Part shown: piece after piece, positions 1-7,593 of the stretch
How positions within the stretch are numbered: position 1 is the first letter of the stretch
Layout: each line of letters starts with the position of its first letter
Assembly: GCA_035630295.1 (NCBI GenBank)
Contig: DASQKY010000005.1
Span: 1 to 64,000 of the forward strand
Origin: Acidimicrobiales bacterium
Lineage (GTDB): Bacteria; Actinomycetota; Acidimicrobiia; Acidimicrobiales; Iamiaceae
DNA length: 64,000 bases
Direction of reading: 5' to 3'
The notes under the pieces: generated by a model
What the model was told of the DNA's origin: nothing
Seen by the model: only the letters and a program-made list of their open reading frames with translations
Database searches by the model: none
Program-made: the position numbers and the translations under genes

Positions 1-508
1 TGACGACGATGCTCGCCGCGATGTCCAGCCGCCGGCGCATCCCGCCGGAGAAGTGCTTGACCAGCCGCCCGGACGCGTCGCTGATCCCGAACGCCTCGAG
101 CAGCTCGTCGGCGCGTGTCCGCGCGCCCGCCCGGGTGAGCCCGAGCAGCCGGCCGAGCAGGACCAGGTTCTCCCGGCCGGTCAGCTCCTCGTCGACGGAC
201 GCCAGCTGGCCGGTGAGGCTCACCTCGCCCCGCACGGCGTCGCCCTCGGTGCGGATGTCGTGGCCCAGCACGCGGGCGCTGCCGGCGTCGGGCGGGATCA
301 GGGTGGCCAGCATGCGGATCGTCGTCGTCTTGCCCGCCCCGTTGGGGCCGAGCACGCCGTAGACCCCCCCGGTGGGGACGACGAGGTCCAGGCCGTCGAC
401 GGCCCGGGTCTCCCCGAACGTCTTGACCAGGCCGCGGGCCTCGATGGCGGGTGGGGCCAGGGCCGCGGCCGGCCGGCCGCCCTGGGGTTGGGTGTCAGTG
501 AGGGTCAT
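1..508 (-). CDS. DrrA-type ABC transporter ATP-binding protein, partial (3' end outside window)
   Basis: This is the N-terminal 169 residues of an ABC ATPase that runs off the left edge of the window. The ATG at 508 gives a short Ala/Pro-rich lead, then the nucleotide-binding domain. Walker A (GPNGAGKTT) is at about residues 54-62, the Q-loop glutamine (SLTGQ) at 97-101 and the signature SGGM at 154-157. The spacing and the text around the signature match the daunorubicin-resistance (DrrA) subfamily, whose members pair with a membrane permease of the DrrB type to export drugs or lipids; that partner would lie beyond base 1. The exported substrate cannot be told from this fragment. Confidence 0.9.
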   Translation of the reverse strand, partial: MTLTDTQPQGGRPAAALAPPAIEARGLVKTFGETRAVDGLDLVVPTGGVYGVLGPNGAGKTTTIRMLATLIPPDAGSARVLGHDIRTEGDAVRGEVSLTGQLASVDEELTGRENLVLLGRLLGLTRAGARTRADELLEAFGISDASGRLVKHFSGGMRRRLDIAASIVV

Positions 509-617
509 CTCGGCCTCCGGATAGGGTCGGTCCACGCCCGGGAGGCGCCAGATCGGGCCTGGCACCCGCCAGGTCGCCCCCTGGCCGCCCCCTGACCAGG
601 GACGGAGGCCACGGACG

Positions 618-3600
618 GTGTCGGAGCTGGTGGGTCGGGAGCAACCGGCGGCCGTCCTCGACGCCGAGCTGGACCGCACCCTGGCCAGCCACGGGGGCCT
701 GGTCCTGGTGGCCGGGGAGGCCGGCATCGGCAAGTCGTCGCTGGTGGCCGGGGCGGTGGACCGGGCCCGCCACGGCGGCGCCGCGGTGGCCGTGGGCACG
801 TGCTGGGACCGCGAGGGCGCCCCCGGGTACTGGCCCTGGGTCCAGGCCCTGCGCGCCCTCGAGCGCAGCGCCGGGCCCGAGACGTGGGCCGGGGCCCGGG
901 CCGAGGCCGGCGGGGAGCTGGGCCTCCTGCTGGGCGAGGGGGGCGGGGCCCTGGGGCCGGCCGCGGGCGACGCCTTCGGCCTCCACGACGCGGTCACCAC
1001 CCTGCTGGTGGCGCTGGCCCGGGCCCGCCCGGTGGTGGTGGTGCTCGAGGACCTCCACTGGGCCGATCCCCCCACCCTGCGGCTGCTGGAGTTCGCGGCC
1101 CGCCACGGCTGGTACGAGCGCCTCCTGCTGGTCGGCACCTACCGGGACGTCGAGGTCGAGGCCGGCGACCACCCCCTGGCCCCCCTGATCGCCCCGCTGG
1201 TGGCCAAGGCCCGGGCCGTGACCCTCACCGGGCTCTCCCCGGCCCAGGTGGGCGAGGTGGTGACCCGCACCACCGGCCGGACCGCGCCGCCGGAGGTGGT
1301 CGACGAGCTCCACCGCCGCACCGGCGGCAACCCCTTCTTCGTGGAGCAGACGGCCCGCCTGTGGCAGAGCACGGGCGTGGTGGACGGGGTCGCCCCCGGG
1401 GTGCGCGACGCCGTCGACCGGCGGCTGGCCCTCCTGCCCGAGCAGGTCCGCGACGCCCTGGCCACCGCCGCCCTGCTGGGCCGGGCCACCCACCGGCCGG
1501 TGCTGGGGGCGGTGCTGGGCCGGGCCGGGCCCGAGCTCGACGCCGTGCTGGGCGAGGCCCTGGCCGCCCGCCTCCTGGTGCTGGCCGAGGACGGCCGCCT
1601 GGCCTTCGTCCACGACCTGGTGCGCGAGGCGCTGGTGGCCGGGCTGGCCCCCGACGAGGCCCGCCGGCGCCACGCCGCGGTGGTGGCCGCCCTCGACCGC
1701 CCCGAGGCCGCCGAGGAGGTGGCCGCCCTGGTCGAGCCGGGCGACCTGGCCCACCACGCCCACCGGGCCGGGGACCGGGTCGACGCCGAGCGCACCGTCG
1801 GGCTGCTGCTGGCCGCGGCCCGGGCCGCGGCCAGCCGCATGGCCGTCGACGAGGAGGCCGGCCACCTGCGCCGGGCCCTGTCCGTCCTGCCCGCCGACCG
1901 GGCCCGCCCGCGGGCCTTCGTGTCGGTCGAGCTGGGTTGGGCGCTGTTGCGCACCGGTGACCTGGCCGCCAGTCGCCGGGCCTTCGAGGAGGCGGCGGCC
2001 ACCGCCCTCGACCTGGACGACGCCGCCCTGCTGACCCGGGCCGCCCTGAGCCTGCGGGCCTCGGTGTGGCTGGTGGCCTCCGACGAGGACCGGCGCCGGG
2101 CGGCCGAGCTGGTCGACAGGGCCCACCGGCGCCTGGTGGTGGACCAGGGCCACCCGTCGGCCGCCACCAGTGCCCTCGGCCGCGAGCAGGAGCTGACCGC
2201 GGTGGCGCTGGAGATGTGCCGCCGGTCGGGCGACGAGCGGGCCCTGTGGGACGCCCTCGTGGCCCGGCACGACGCCCTGTGGGCCCCGGGGACGGCCGGG
2301 GACCGGATCGACCTGGCCGACGAGATGCTGGCCGTGGCCCACCGCACCGGCGACCTGTCCTCGGAGGTGGAGGCCAGCCAGCGCCGGGTGCTCGACCTGG
2401 TGGAGCTGGGCGACCCCCGGGCCCTGGACGAGCACGAGGCCTTCCAGGCCCGGGCCCGGCACCTGAGCTCGGGCATGTCCCGGGGCCTGGCCCGGTGGAC
2501 GGGCGCCCTGGTGGCCGGTCTCCAGGGCCACTTCGACGAGGCCCGGGCCCTGCTCGACGAGGCCGCCGCCATCGACGCCCGGGCCGGCCACCAGCACGAC
2601 GACGTGTTGGCCCTGGCCGTCCAGGTCCGGTGGTCGATCGAGCTCCAGCAGGGCCGCGACGACGCCATCGACACGCTGCTGGGCGCGGCCACCGAGGCCG
2701 GCCACCCCCACGCCGGCCTGCTGCGGGCCGTGACCGCCCTGGAGCGGGGGGCGGTCGACCGGGCCCGGGCCTACGCCGACGAGGTGGCCGGCACCGGGGC
2801 CGAGCCGGCCCGCTGGTTCGCCCCCCTGTGGCTGCGCTTCCGGGCCCAGCTGGCGGCGGCGACCGGCGACGCCGAGCGGCTCGACGGGGCCCGGGCCGCC
2901 CTGGCCCCGCTGCGGGGGTGCTGGGCCGCCATGGACCAGGGCCCGGTCGACGGGCCCTTCTCCCTGTGGGCCGGCCTGGTCGAGCTGGGGGCGGGCCGGT
3001 GGGACGAGGCCGCCGGGGCCTTCGAGGCGGCGGCGGCCGAGGCCGAGCGGCTGGGCGCCCGGCCCTGGGCGGTCGAGGCCCGGAGCCGCCTGGCCGAGGC
3101 CCGCCTGGCCCGCGACCCGGGCGACCCCGGCGCCGCCGCCCTCCTGCTTGCCGTGGAGGACGAGGCCCGGGCCCTGGGCATGGCCCGGGTGGTGGCCCGG
3201 GCCCAGGCCCTGGGCCGGGCCGCGGGCTCCCCCGGCCCGGTTCCCGCCCCCACCGCCGAGCCGGCGCCGCCGGGTGGCCCGCCGGCGACCGACGACGGCG
3301 GCCGCCCCACGTTCCGGCGCGACGGCGACGTGTGGGCCCTGGCCTACGCCGGCACCACCGCCCACGTCCCGCACGCCAAGGGGCTGGCCGACATCGACAC
3401 GCTGCTGGCCCGGCCCGGCATGGGCGTCCGGGCCGTCGACCTGCTCCACCCCGAGGGCGGTGGGGCGGCCCGGGCCGCGCGCTCCCTGGGGGGTGACGCC
3501 GTGCTCGACGAGCAGGCCAAGGCCGCCTACCGGACCCGGCTGGGCCAGCTCGACGACGAGATCGACCGGGCCCTGGCCCGCCACGACGACACCCGGGCCG

Positions 3601-3842
3601 GGGCCCTCGACGCCGAGCGGGCCGCCCTCATCGACGAGCTGCGGCGGGCCACGGGGCTGGGCGGGCGCAGCCGCCGCCTGGGCGACGACGCCGAGCGCGC
3701 CCGCAAGGCCGTGACCGAGCGCATCCGCGACACCCTGCGGAAGCTGGACGCGGCCCACCCGGCCCTGGCCGCCCACCTGCGGGCCACCGTCCGCACCGGT
3801 GCCACCTGCGCCTATGAGCCCCCGGGCCGTCCCGGGGGCTGA
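618..3842 (+). CDS. Large AAA/NTPase-TPR regulator-like protein without a visible DNA-binding domain
   Basis: This 1074-residue protein starts at GTG 618, nine bases after a GGAGG ribosome site. It opens with an AAA-type ATPase module: Walker A (GEAGIGKSS) at about residues 33-41 and Walker B ([12 protein letters not shown]) at 139-150. A long alpha-helical, Ala/Leu/Arg-rich TPR-like region follows to about residue 880. The last 200 residues hold a conserved-looking block (beginning [15 protein letters not shown]) and a coiled-coil-like segment rich in Arg and Glu. MalT/LuxR-type ATPases have this layout but end in a helix-turn-helix; none is evident here. It may instead be a signalling scaffold. 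The target is unknown. Confidence 0.8.
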   Translation: MSELVGREQPAAVLDAELDRTLASHGGLVLVAGEAGIGKSSLVAGAVDRARHGGAAVAVGTCWDREGAPGYWPWVQALRALERSAGPETWAGARAEAGGELGLLLGEGGGALGPAAGDAFGLHDAVTTLLVALARARPVVVVLEDLHWADPPTLRLLEFAARHGWYERLLLVGTYRDVEVEAGDHPLAPLIAPLVAKARAVTLTGLSPAQVGEVVTRTTGRTAPPEVVDELHRRTGGNPFFVEQTARLWQSTGVVDGVAPGVRDAVDRRLALLPEQVRDALATAALLGRATHRPVLGAVLGRAGPELDAVLGEALAARLLVLAEDGRLAFVHDLVREALVAGLAPDEARRRHAAVVAALDRPEAAEEVAALVEPGDLAHHAHRAGDRVDAERTVGLLLAAARAAASRMAVDEEAGHLRRALSVLPADRARPRAFVSVELGWALLRTGDLAASRRAFEEAAATALDLDDAALLTRAALSLRASVWLVASDEDRRRAAELVDRAHRRLVVDQGHPSAATSALGREQELTAVALEMCRRSGDERALWDALVARHDALWAPGTAGDRIDLADEMLAVAHRTGDLSSEVEASQRRVLDLVELGDPRALDEHEAFQARARHLSSGMSRGLARWTGALVAGLQGHFDEARALLDEAAAIDARAGHQHDDVLALAVQVRWSIELQQGRDDAIDTLLGAATEAGHPHAGLLRAVTALERGAVDRARAYADEVAGTGAEPARWFAPLWLRFRAQLAAATGDAERLDGARAALAPLRGCWAAMDQGPVDGPFSLWAGLVELGAGRWDEAAGAFEAAAAEAERLGARPWAVEARSRLAEARLARDPGDPGAAALLLAVEDEARALGMARVVARAQALGRAAGSPGPVPAPTAEPAPPGGPPATDDGGRPTFRRDGDVWALAYAGTTAHVPHAKGLADIDTLLARPGMGVRAVDLLHPEGGGAARAARSLGGDAVLDEQAKAAYRTRLGQLDDEIDRALARHDDTRAGALDAERAALIDELRRATGLGGRSRRLGDDAERARKAVTERIRDTLRKLDAAHPALAAHLRATVRTGATCAYEPPGRPGG

Positions 3843-3845
3843 CGC

Positions 3846-4469
3846 TCAGCCGGGTCCCGGCTCGCTGGCGTCGTCGGGCGGGGCGGTGCCGGGGGCATCG
3901 ACCGGGGACTGGTCGACGGTGGGGGCGTCGCCCTCGACCTGCTGGACGTCGGCATCGGCGACCTCGTCGGCCTCGACGGTGGCGCCGGCGGAGGGGGCAG
4001 CCGGCTCCCCGGTGTCGTCGGCCGCCGACGCCAGCTCCTCGGCCGCCACCTCGGCCGCGGGCCGGGCCGGCTCGTGCTGGGGGGCGGGGGCGTCGTCAGC
4101 CGCCTCGACCACCGTCTCGACCAGCTCGCCCTCGCTGGTGGGCTGGTCCCCGTCGGGCAGCACGGCCTCGTCACCATCGGCGGTCGGCGGGTAGTGGATG
4201 TAGAGGCCCTCGATGATCTCCCGGAGGCCGTCGGTGCCGTGGCCCTTGACCAGGTCGACGGTGACCACGCTGCCGTTGATGTGGATGGCGACGATGCCGC
4301 CCCGGGCCAGGAGCCGGCGGGCCAGCTCGTCGGGCGGCCGGTCGCCCCGCACCTCGCCGGGCACGTAGCGCTCGTGCCCCATGCCGGTGAGGGCCCGGTT
4401 GGTCTCGAATCTGACCATCCCCGGGTTGGCCACCGAGGGCTTCTCGACGACGACGATCGGCTGACCCAT
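3846..4469 (-). CDS. Nfu/NifU N-terminal domain protein with acidic tail
   Basis: The first 90 residues match the Nfu/NifU N-terminal scaffold domain: the run ETNRALTGMG, then PPDELARRLL and GIVAIHINGSVVTVDL. In Nfu proteins this domain precedes the CxxC iron-sulfur domain, but here that domain is absent. It is replaced by about 110 residues of low-complexity Ala/Glu/Asp/Pro sequence, so the protein probably does not itself carry a cluster in the Nfu manner. It converges with the upstream ATPase gene, with three bases between the stops. The ATG is preceded by a TAGGTT -10 box eight bases upstream and no ribosome site, suggesting a leaderless mRNA. Confidence 0.75.
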   Translation of the reverse strand: MGQPIVVVEKPSVANPGMVRFETNRALTGMGHERYVPGEVRGDRPPDELARRLLARGGIVAIHINGSVVTVDLVKGHGTDGLREIIEGLYIHYPPTADGDEAVLPDGDQPTSEGELVETVVEAADDAPAPQHEPARPAAEVAAEELASAADDTGEPAAPSAGATVEADEVADADVQQVEGDAPTVDQSPVDAPGTAPPDDASEPGPG

Positions 4470-4477
4470 GGCTCGGC

Positions 4478-4483
4478 AACCTA
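4478..4483 (-). promoter_or_regulatory. -10 box TAGGTT, leaderless start of the Nfu-like gene
   Basis: The hexamer ends eight bases before the ATG at 4469 and there is no Shine-Dalgarno sequence between them. Confidence 0.5.
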
Positions 4484-4521
4484 CTGCGTCGCCCCACGGG
4501 GCCGTCCAACGGCGGTGCCGC

Positions 4522-4950
4522 TCAGCCGGTGGCTCCCCGAGGGCCGGCCACCCGGGCCCACCGGGGCCGGGACCCGTCGCGCCCCAGGCCCCGGAGGGCC
4601 AGGACCGACAGCGCCCCGGCCACCACGGCCAGGGCGGTGTGGACCACCACGAAGCCCACCCGGTGCCCGTGGGCCACGATGAGGGGCAGGCGGACCAGCC
4701 AGTAGCCCAGCGACCAGGCGGCCAGGCCGGTCACCGCGGCGCCGGCCCGGTCCCAGCGGCGCAGCACCGCCACCGCGGCCAGGGCGGCCAGGGCCACGAA
4801 GGCCCCCACCGGCAGGGTGGCCAGGACCTTCTCCCCGGTCTCCAGCGCGTCGTCGCCCCAGGCCAGGGGGAGGCGCGTGGTCCAGGTCAGGAGGGTCCAC
4901 CCGGCCAGGGCCAGGGCCAGGGCACGGGTCCGGGGGGAGAGCGGGCGCAC
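4522..4950 (-). CDS. Small membrane protein, four predicted helices
   Basis: A 142-residue hydrophobic protein starts at GTG 4950. By eye it has four transmembrane stretches, at about residues 11-25, 46-63, 72-92 and 98-119. The C-terminal tail is Arg-rich and presumably cytoplasmic. No family is recognised. The start is chosen because a TACCCT hexamer lies seven bases upstream, the arrangement seen at many other leaderless genes in this window, and because the hydrophobic protein begins there. Reading further upstream in this frame gives only low-complexity sequence antisense to the neighbouring gene. Confidence 0.65.
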   Translation of the reverse strand: MRPLSPRTRALALALAGWTLLTWTTRLPLAWGDDALETGEKVLATLPVGAFVALAALAAVAVLRRWDRAGAAVTGLAAWSLGYWLVRLPLIVAHGHRVGFVVVHTALAVVAGALSVLALRGLGRDGSRPRWARVAGPRGATG

Positions 4951-4957
4951 GGCGGCC

Positions 4958-4963
4958 AGGGTA
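4958..4963 (-). promoter_or_regulatory. -10 box TACCCT for the small membrane protein
   Basis: It ends seven bases before the GTG at 4950 with no ribosome site between, consistent with a leaderless transcript. Confidence 0.4.
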
Positions 4964-5052
4964 CGGGAGGGTCCCCGAGCGGGCCCCACCGGAGCGGCGA
5001 GGGCGGCCGGCCGTCCCCGTAGGCTCACGGCGACCGCCACCGAGGACGACGC

Positions 5053-5775
5053 GTGCCCACCCGCCGAACGGCCCCCCACCCCCCTGAGCCCCCGGCGCCG
5101 CGTCCCGGGCGCCGGCCCCCGTCCCGCCCCGGGGCCCGGCCGGTCGTCCTCCTGGTGGCCCTGGGGCTGGTCCTCCTGGGCGCCTGCAGCACCATCCGGG
5201 TGTTCACCGACTTCGGCGCCGTGCTGCGTGACGCCGGCTTCGGCGACGTGACGGTGACCATCGACAGCCGCGGGCCCAGCACCCTGGTGGTCACGGCCTC
5301 GGCCCCGGGGGGCGACACCCTGACCGAGGCCCACGACCTGGCCGCCGAGCTGGCCTGGCAACGTTTCCCCCGTCGCTTCGAGGAGCTGCGCGTCACCCTC
5401 GACGGCGAGCGTCGGGAGCACACCCGGGCCCAGCTGGAGGAGGCCTACGGCCCCCGCCCCGCGGGCCTGGACGAGACCGACCTGGGCGACGAGGTCACCC
5501 GCTTCGGCGTGACCGCCCTGGTCTCGGTGATGGTCGTCGGCCTGGTGGTGATGGCCGGGGTGGCGGTGGCCGTGGTGCTGGTGATCCGGGCCCGGCGACG
5601 GCGCCGGCCGGCCCAGGGCGACCGGCCGGTCGACCCGCCGCCCCCGTGGCCCCCGCCCGGACCGGGGCCCGACGACGGACCCACCCCCGACGACGGCGAG
5701 ACGCGCCACCTCGGCCGCCGGCCGCGGGGCCCGGTCCCGCCCGCGTCGCAGGTCCCGCCCGGCTGGGGCCCCTAG
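5053..5775 (+). CDS. Lipoprotein-like membrane protein of unknown function
   Basis: This 240-residue protein has a Pro/Arg-rich N terminus, a hydrophobic segment (VVLLVALGLVLLGAC, about residues 31-45) ending in a lipobox-like LLGAC, a folded region of about 100 residues, a second hydrophobic segment near 153-178, and a basic then Pro-rich tail. It is either a lipoprotein with one extra membrane helix or a two-helix membrane protein. The start is GTG 5053 with GAGGA six bases upstream; a TAGGCT -10-like hexamer at 5020-5025 would give a short leader. No family is recognised. It diverges from the small membrane protein at 4522-4950. Confidence 0.65.
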   Translation: MPTRRTAPHPPEPPAPRPGRRPPSRPGARPVVLLVALGLVLLGACSTIRVFTDFGAVLRDAGFGDVTVTIDSRGPSTLVVTASAPGGDTLTEAHDLAAELAWQRFPRRFEELRVTLDGERREHTRAQLEEAYGPRPAGLDETDLGDEVTRFGVTALVSVMVVGLVVMAGVAVAVVLVIRARRRRRPAQGDRPVDPPPPWPPPGPGPDDGPTPDDGETRHLGRRPRGPVPPASQVPPGWGP

Positions 5776-5803
5776 GCCAGACCGGGCCGGCCCGGGGCTG
5801 CGG

Positions 5804-6559
5804 TCAGGCGAACAGGCGGCCCTGGAGCCGCTGGGCCTGGAGGCGGGCCTCCTCCCGGGCCGCCTCGCGGGCCACCACCCGGTCGCGCGCCGCGGTCGAC
5901 CAGGGCAGGTCGTCGACGAAGGCCCAGCTCATGCGGTGCACGGCAGTGGGGCCGTGGCCCCGGAGGGCCAGCTTGTGGCGGGGGCACGGGTAGCCCTTGT
6001 TGGCCGCGAACTCGAAGCCGGGGTGGTCACCGGCCAGCTCCCGCATCATGCGGTCGCGGGTGACCTTGGCCAGCACGGAGGCGGCGGCGATGGACAGGCA
6101 GCGGGCGTCGCCCTTGACGATCATGCGGGTGGTGGCGGCGCCCACGAAGTCCCACTTGCCGTCGATGAGGGCGGCCCCCACCTCCACCCCCAGGCCGGCC
6201 AGGGCCCGGCGGGCGGCCAGGCGCTGGGCCTCGGACATGCCCAGCGCGTCGCACTCGGCCGCCGACGCGTGGCCCACGCCCCACGCCGCGCACCAGCCGG
6301 CGACCCGGTCGTAGAGCCGCTCGCGCTCCACCGCGGTCAGGGCCTTGGAGTCCCGCACGCCGTTGACCCGCCGATCCGGGGGGAGGACGGCGGCGGCCAC
6401 GGTCAGGGGCCCGGCCCAGGCGCCCCGGCCCACCTCGTCCAGGCCGACCACCACCTCGTGGCCGTCGGCCCACAGCTCGCGCTCGACGGCCAGGGACGGG
6501 GCCTTGCCCTGCAGGGCGCGGCGCATCCGGGGCCGGGCGGGCGCCGAGCGGGTGGGCAC
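5804..6559 (-). CDS. rnhB: Ribonuclease HII
   Basis: RNase HII cuts the RNA strand of RNA-DNA hybrids and starts removal of single ribonucleotides from DNA. The conserved motif I GLDEVGRGAWAGP, carrying the catalytic Asp and Glu, is at about residues 39-51. It is followed by DSKAL near 72-76 and a second acidic cluster around KGDARCLSIAAASVLAKVTR. The protein is 251 residues from the GTG at 6557-6559, normal for the family. That start is preferred over longer readings because a TACCGT -10 lies exactly six bases upstream and the upstream sequence in frame is low-complexity. The promoter is shared head-to-head with the repeat protein at 6582. Confidence 0.93.
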   Translation of the reverse strand: MPTRSAPARPRMRRALQGKAPSLAVERELWADGHEVVVGLDEVGRGAWAGPLTVAAAVLPPDRRVNGVRDSKALTAVERERLYDRVAGWCAAWGVGHASAAECDALGMSEAQRLAARRALAGLGVEVGAALIDGKWDFVGAATTRMIVKGDARCLSIAAASVLAKVTRDRMMRELAGDHPGFEFAANKGYPCPRHKLALRGHGPTAVHRMSWAFVDDLPWSTAARDRVVAREAAREEARLQAQRLQGRLFA

Positions 6560-6565
6560 GCCGCG

Positions 6566-6575
6566 ACGGTACCGT
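6566..6575. promoter_or_regulatory. Palindromic bidirectional -10 element (ACGGTACCGT)
   Basis: The ten-base perfect palindrome reads TACCGT on both strands. On each strand the hexamer ends six bases before a GTG start: 6559 for rnhB (minus) and 6582 for the repeat protein (plus). No ribosome site lies in either six-base gap. It looks like one shared -10 for two divergent leaderless genes. Confidence 0.55.
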
Positions 6576-6581
6576 CCCCCC

Positions 6582-6995
6582 GTGCGCAGCGTGCTGTCGA
6601 GGTCGTCGGTCGACTCCCGCCTGTCCGTGCTCTCGGTCAGCTCCGACCTGTCGATGCTCTCGGCCGGGAGCATCCTCAGCGCGGCCTCGGCCGGGGCCAT
6701 CCTGTCCCTGGCCTCGGCCGGCAGCATCCTCAGCGTCGGCTCCGCCGGCAGCATCCTCAGCGTCGGCTCGGCCGGCAGCATCCTCAGCGTGGGCTCCGTG
6801 GGCAGCATCCTGAGCGTGGGCTCGGCCTTCGGGGTCCGGGCCCGGGGCGCGGCGCCGGGCCGGGGCCGGGGTGATGGCGGGCGGGACGAGCAGGCCGCGG
6901 CCCGGGCGGTGGGCACCGCCGTGGCCCTGGCCGCCCTGGCCTCGCTGGCGGTCCCGTCGGGGCGGGGGTGGCCGGTCCGGGAGCTCCGCCGGTGA
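6582..6995 (+). CDS. Nonapeptide-repeat mini-protein (GSILSVGSA repeats)
   Basis: The predicted protein has 137 residues. Residues 1-27 are rich in Ser, Leu and Val. Residues 28-83 are about six tandem copies of a nine-residue unit approximating AGSILSVGS. A Gly/Arg-rich linker and a hydrophobic stretch (GTAVALAALASLAV, near 115-128) that could be a membrane anchor follow. The start is GTG 6582, six bases after a TACCGT -10 shared with rnhB. The small hydrophobic repeats could form a beta-solenoid or an aggregating surface, but no function is recognised. The stop overlaps the GTG of the next gene (GTGA), so they are probably translated together. Confidence 0.6.
   Translation: MRSVLSRSSVDSRLSVLSVSSDLSMLSAGSILSAASAGAILSLASAGSILSVGSAGSILSVGSAGSILSVGSVGSILSVGSAFGVRARGAAPGRGRGDGGRDEQAAARAVGTAVALAALASLAVPSGRGWPVRELRR
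6663..6824 (+). repeat. 27-bp tandem repeat, six units, coding
   Basis: Units begin at 6663, 6690, 6717, 6744, 6771 and 6798. The units at 6717, 6744 and 6771 are nearly identical and the outer ones diverge. Each unit encodes nine residues of the repeat protein and keeps the reading frame. Confidence 0.85.
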
Positions 6996-7219
6996 TCGAC
7001 CCCGACCCCTCCCCGGCCACCGACCGGGTGCTGGCCCCCGGCACCCGGGTCGAGGTGCGCGACGGGTTCGAGGGCCACTGGCACCGGGGCTACGTGGTGG
7101 CTGGCCACGACGAGGACGGCTACCGGCTGCGGCGGGCCTCCGACGACACCCTCCTGCCCCGGCCGCTGCCCCGCACGTCGATCCGCCGGGAGCGCCGCAC
7201 ATCCATGTGGTGGATCTAG
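6992..7219 (+). CDS. Small conserved-looking protein ending in MWWI
   Basis: This 75-residue protein starts at GTG 6992, whose last bases are the stop codon of the preceding repeat protein (GTGA overlap), so translational coupling is likely. A GTG at 6968 in the same frame is an alternative. The core (GTRVEVRDGFEGHWHRGYVV, then DEDGYRLRR) resembles a small beta-barrel of the Tudor/SH3 kind. It ends in a basic stretch followed by SMWWI, a tail I associate with small actinobacterial proteins of unknown function. No activity is assigned. Confidence 0.6.
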   Translation: MIDPDPSPATDRVLAPGTRVEVRDGFEGHWHRGYVVAGHDEDGYRLRRASDDTLLPRPLPRTSIRRERRTSMWWI

Positions 7220-7223
7220 CGTC

Positions 7224-7520
7224 TCAGCCGACGCCCCGGCCCAGGGACTCGATGTAGGTGTCCACGTCGATGGCGGTCAGGGTCAGGGTCTTGAGCGTGC
7301 CCCGGGCCCCCAGGGCGGTGGCCACCTTGGCCATGGTGACCTCGTCCGGCGCCTCCAGGACGTTGAGGAAGTCGTACTGGCCGAGCAGGGCGTACTGCTC
7401 CAGCACCTTGACCCCCATGGCCTCCAGCTCGCCGTTCACCGCCTTCAGCCGCTGCGGGTCGTCGCGCAGCCGGGCGGCGCCGTCGGGGCCGAGCGTCGAC
7501 AGCATCACGTACTTGGGCAT
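7224..7520 (-). CDS. GYD-domain protein
   Basis: This 98-residue protein matches the GYD family of small alpha/beta-barrel proteins. It begins MPKYVMLSTLGPDGAARL, has the segment GQYDFLNVLEAPDEVTM near residues 47-63 (GQYD stands in for the family's GxYD) and ends in the beta strand TLTAIDVDTY. The family has a ferredoxin-like fold and no agreed function. The ATG at 7520 is preceded at six bases by TAGGTT and has no ribosome site. It is transcribed alone, converging with the small gene at 6992-7219. Confidence 0.88.
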   Translation of the reverse strand: MPKYVMLSTLGPDGAARLRDDPQRLKAVNGELEAMGVKVLEQYALLGQYDFLNVLEAPDEVTMAKVATALGARGTLKTLTLTAIDVDTYIESLGRGVG

Positions 7521-7526
7521 GGCGGC

Positions 7527-7532
7527 AACCTA
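7527..7532 (-). promoter_or_regulatory. -10 box TAGGTT of the GYD gene
   Basis: It ends six bases before ATG 7520. No Shine-Dalgarno sequence fits in the gap, so a leaderless transcript is likely. Confidence 0.5.
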
Positions 7533-7581
7533 CCTGGTGCCCGCGCCCTCGACCCCGGCCTCGGCGGGAGGGCGGGGCTCC

Positions 7582-7587
7582 TAGCGT
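7582..7587 (+). promoter_or_regulatory. -10 box TAGCGT of the GH38 gene
   Basis: It is followed by six bases and then ATG 7594. The region upstream is non-coding, so the hexamer is not a by-product of a coding sequence. Confidence 0.5.
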
Positions 7588-7593
7588 GGGGCC

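Noticed and set aside
495-3776. Very long antisense reading frame opposite the AAA-TPR gene
   Set aside because: Long antisense frames are expected at this GC. The product is a low-complexity Gly/Pro/Arg/Gln string with no fold or start signal. The same holds for other antisense frames such as 10405-12429, 12635-14728, 37512-40823 and 55308-58541.
6663-6824. Regular 27-bp repeats considered as a CRISPR array
   Set aside because: Units are contiguous with no spacers and keep a reading frame.
6560-7108. Upstream extension of RNase HII in the same frame
   Set aside because: The extra sequence is a shadow of the repeat protein on the other strand, and a -10 box lies exactly six bases before the shorter start.
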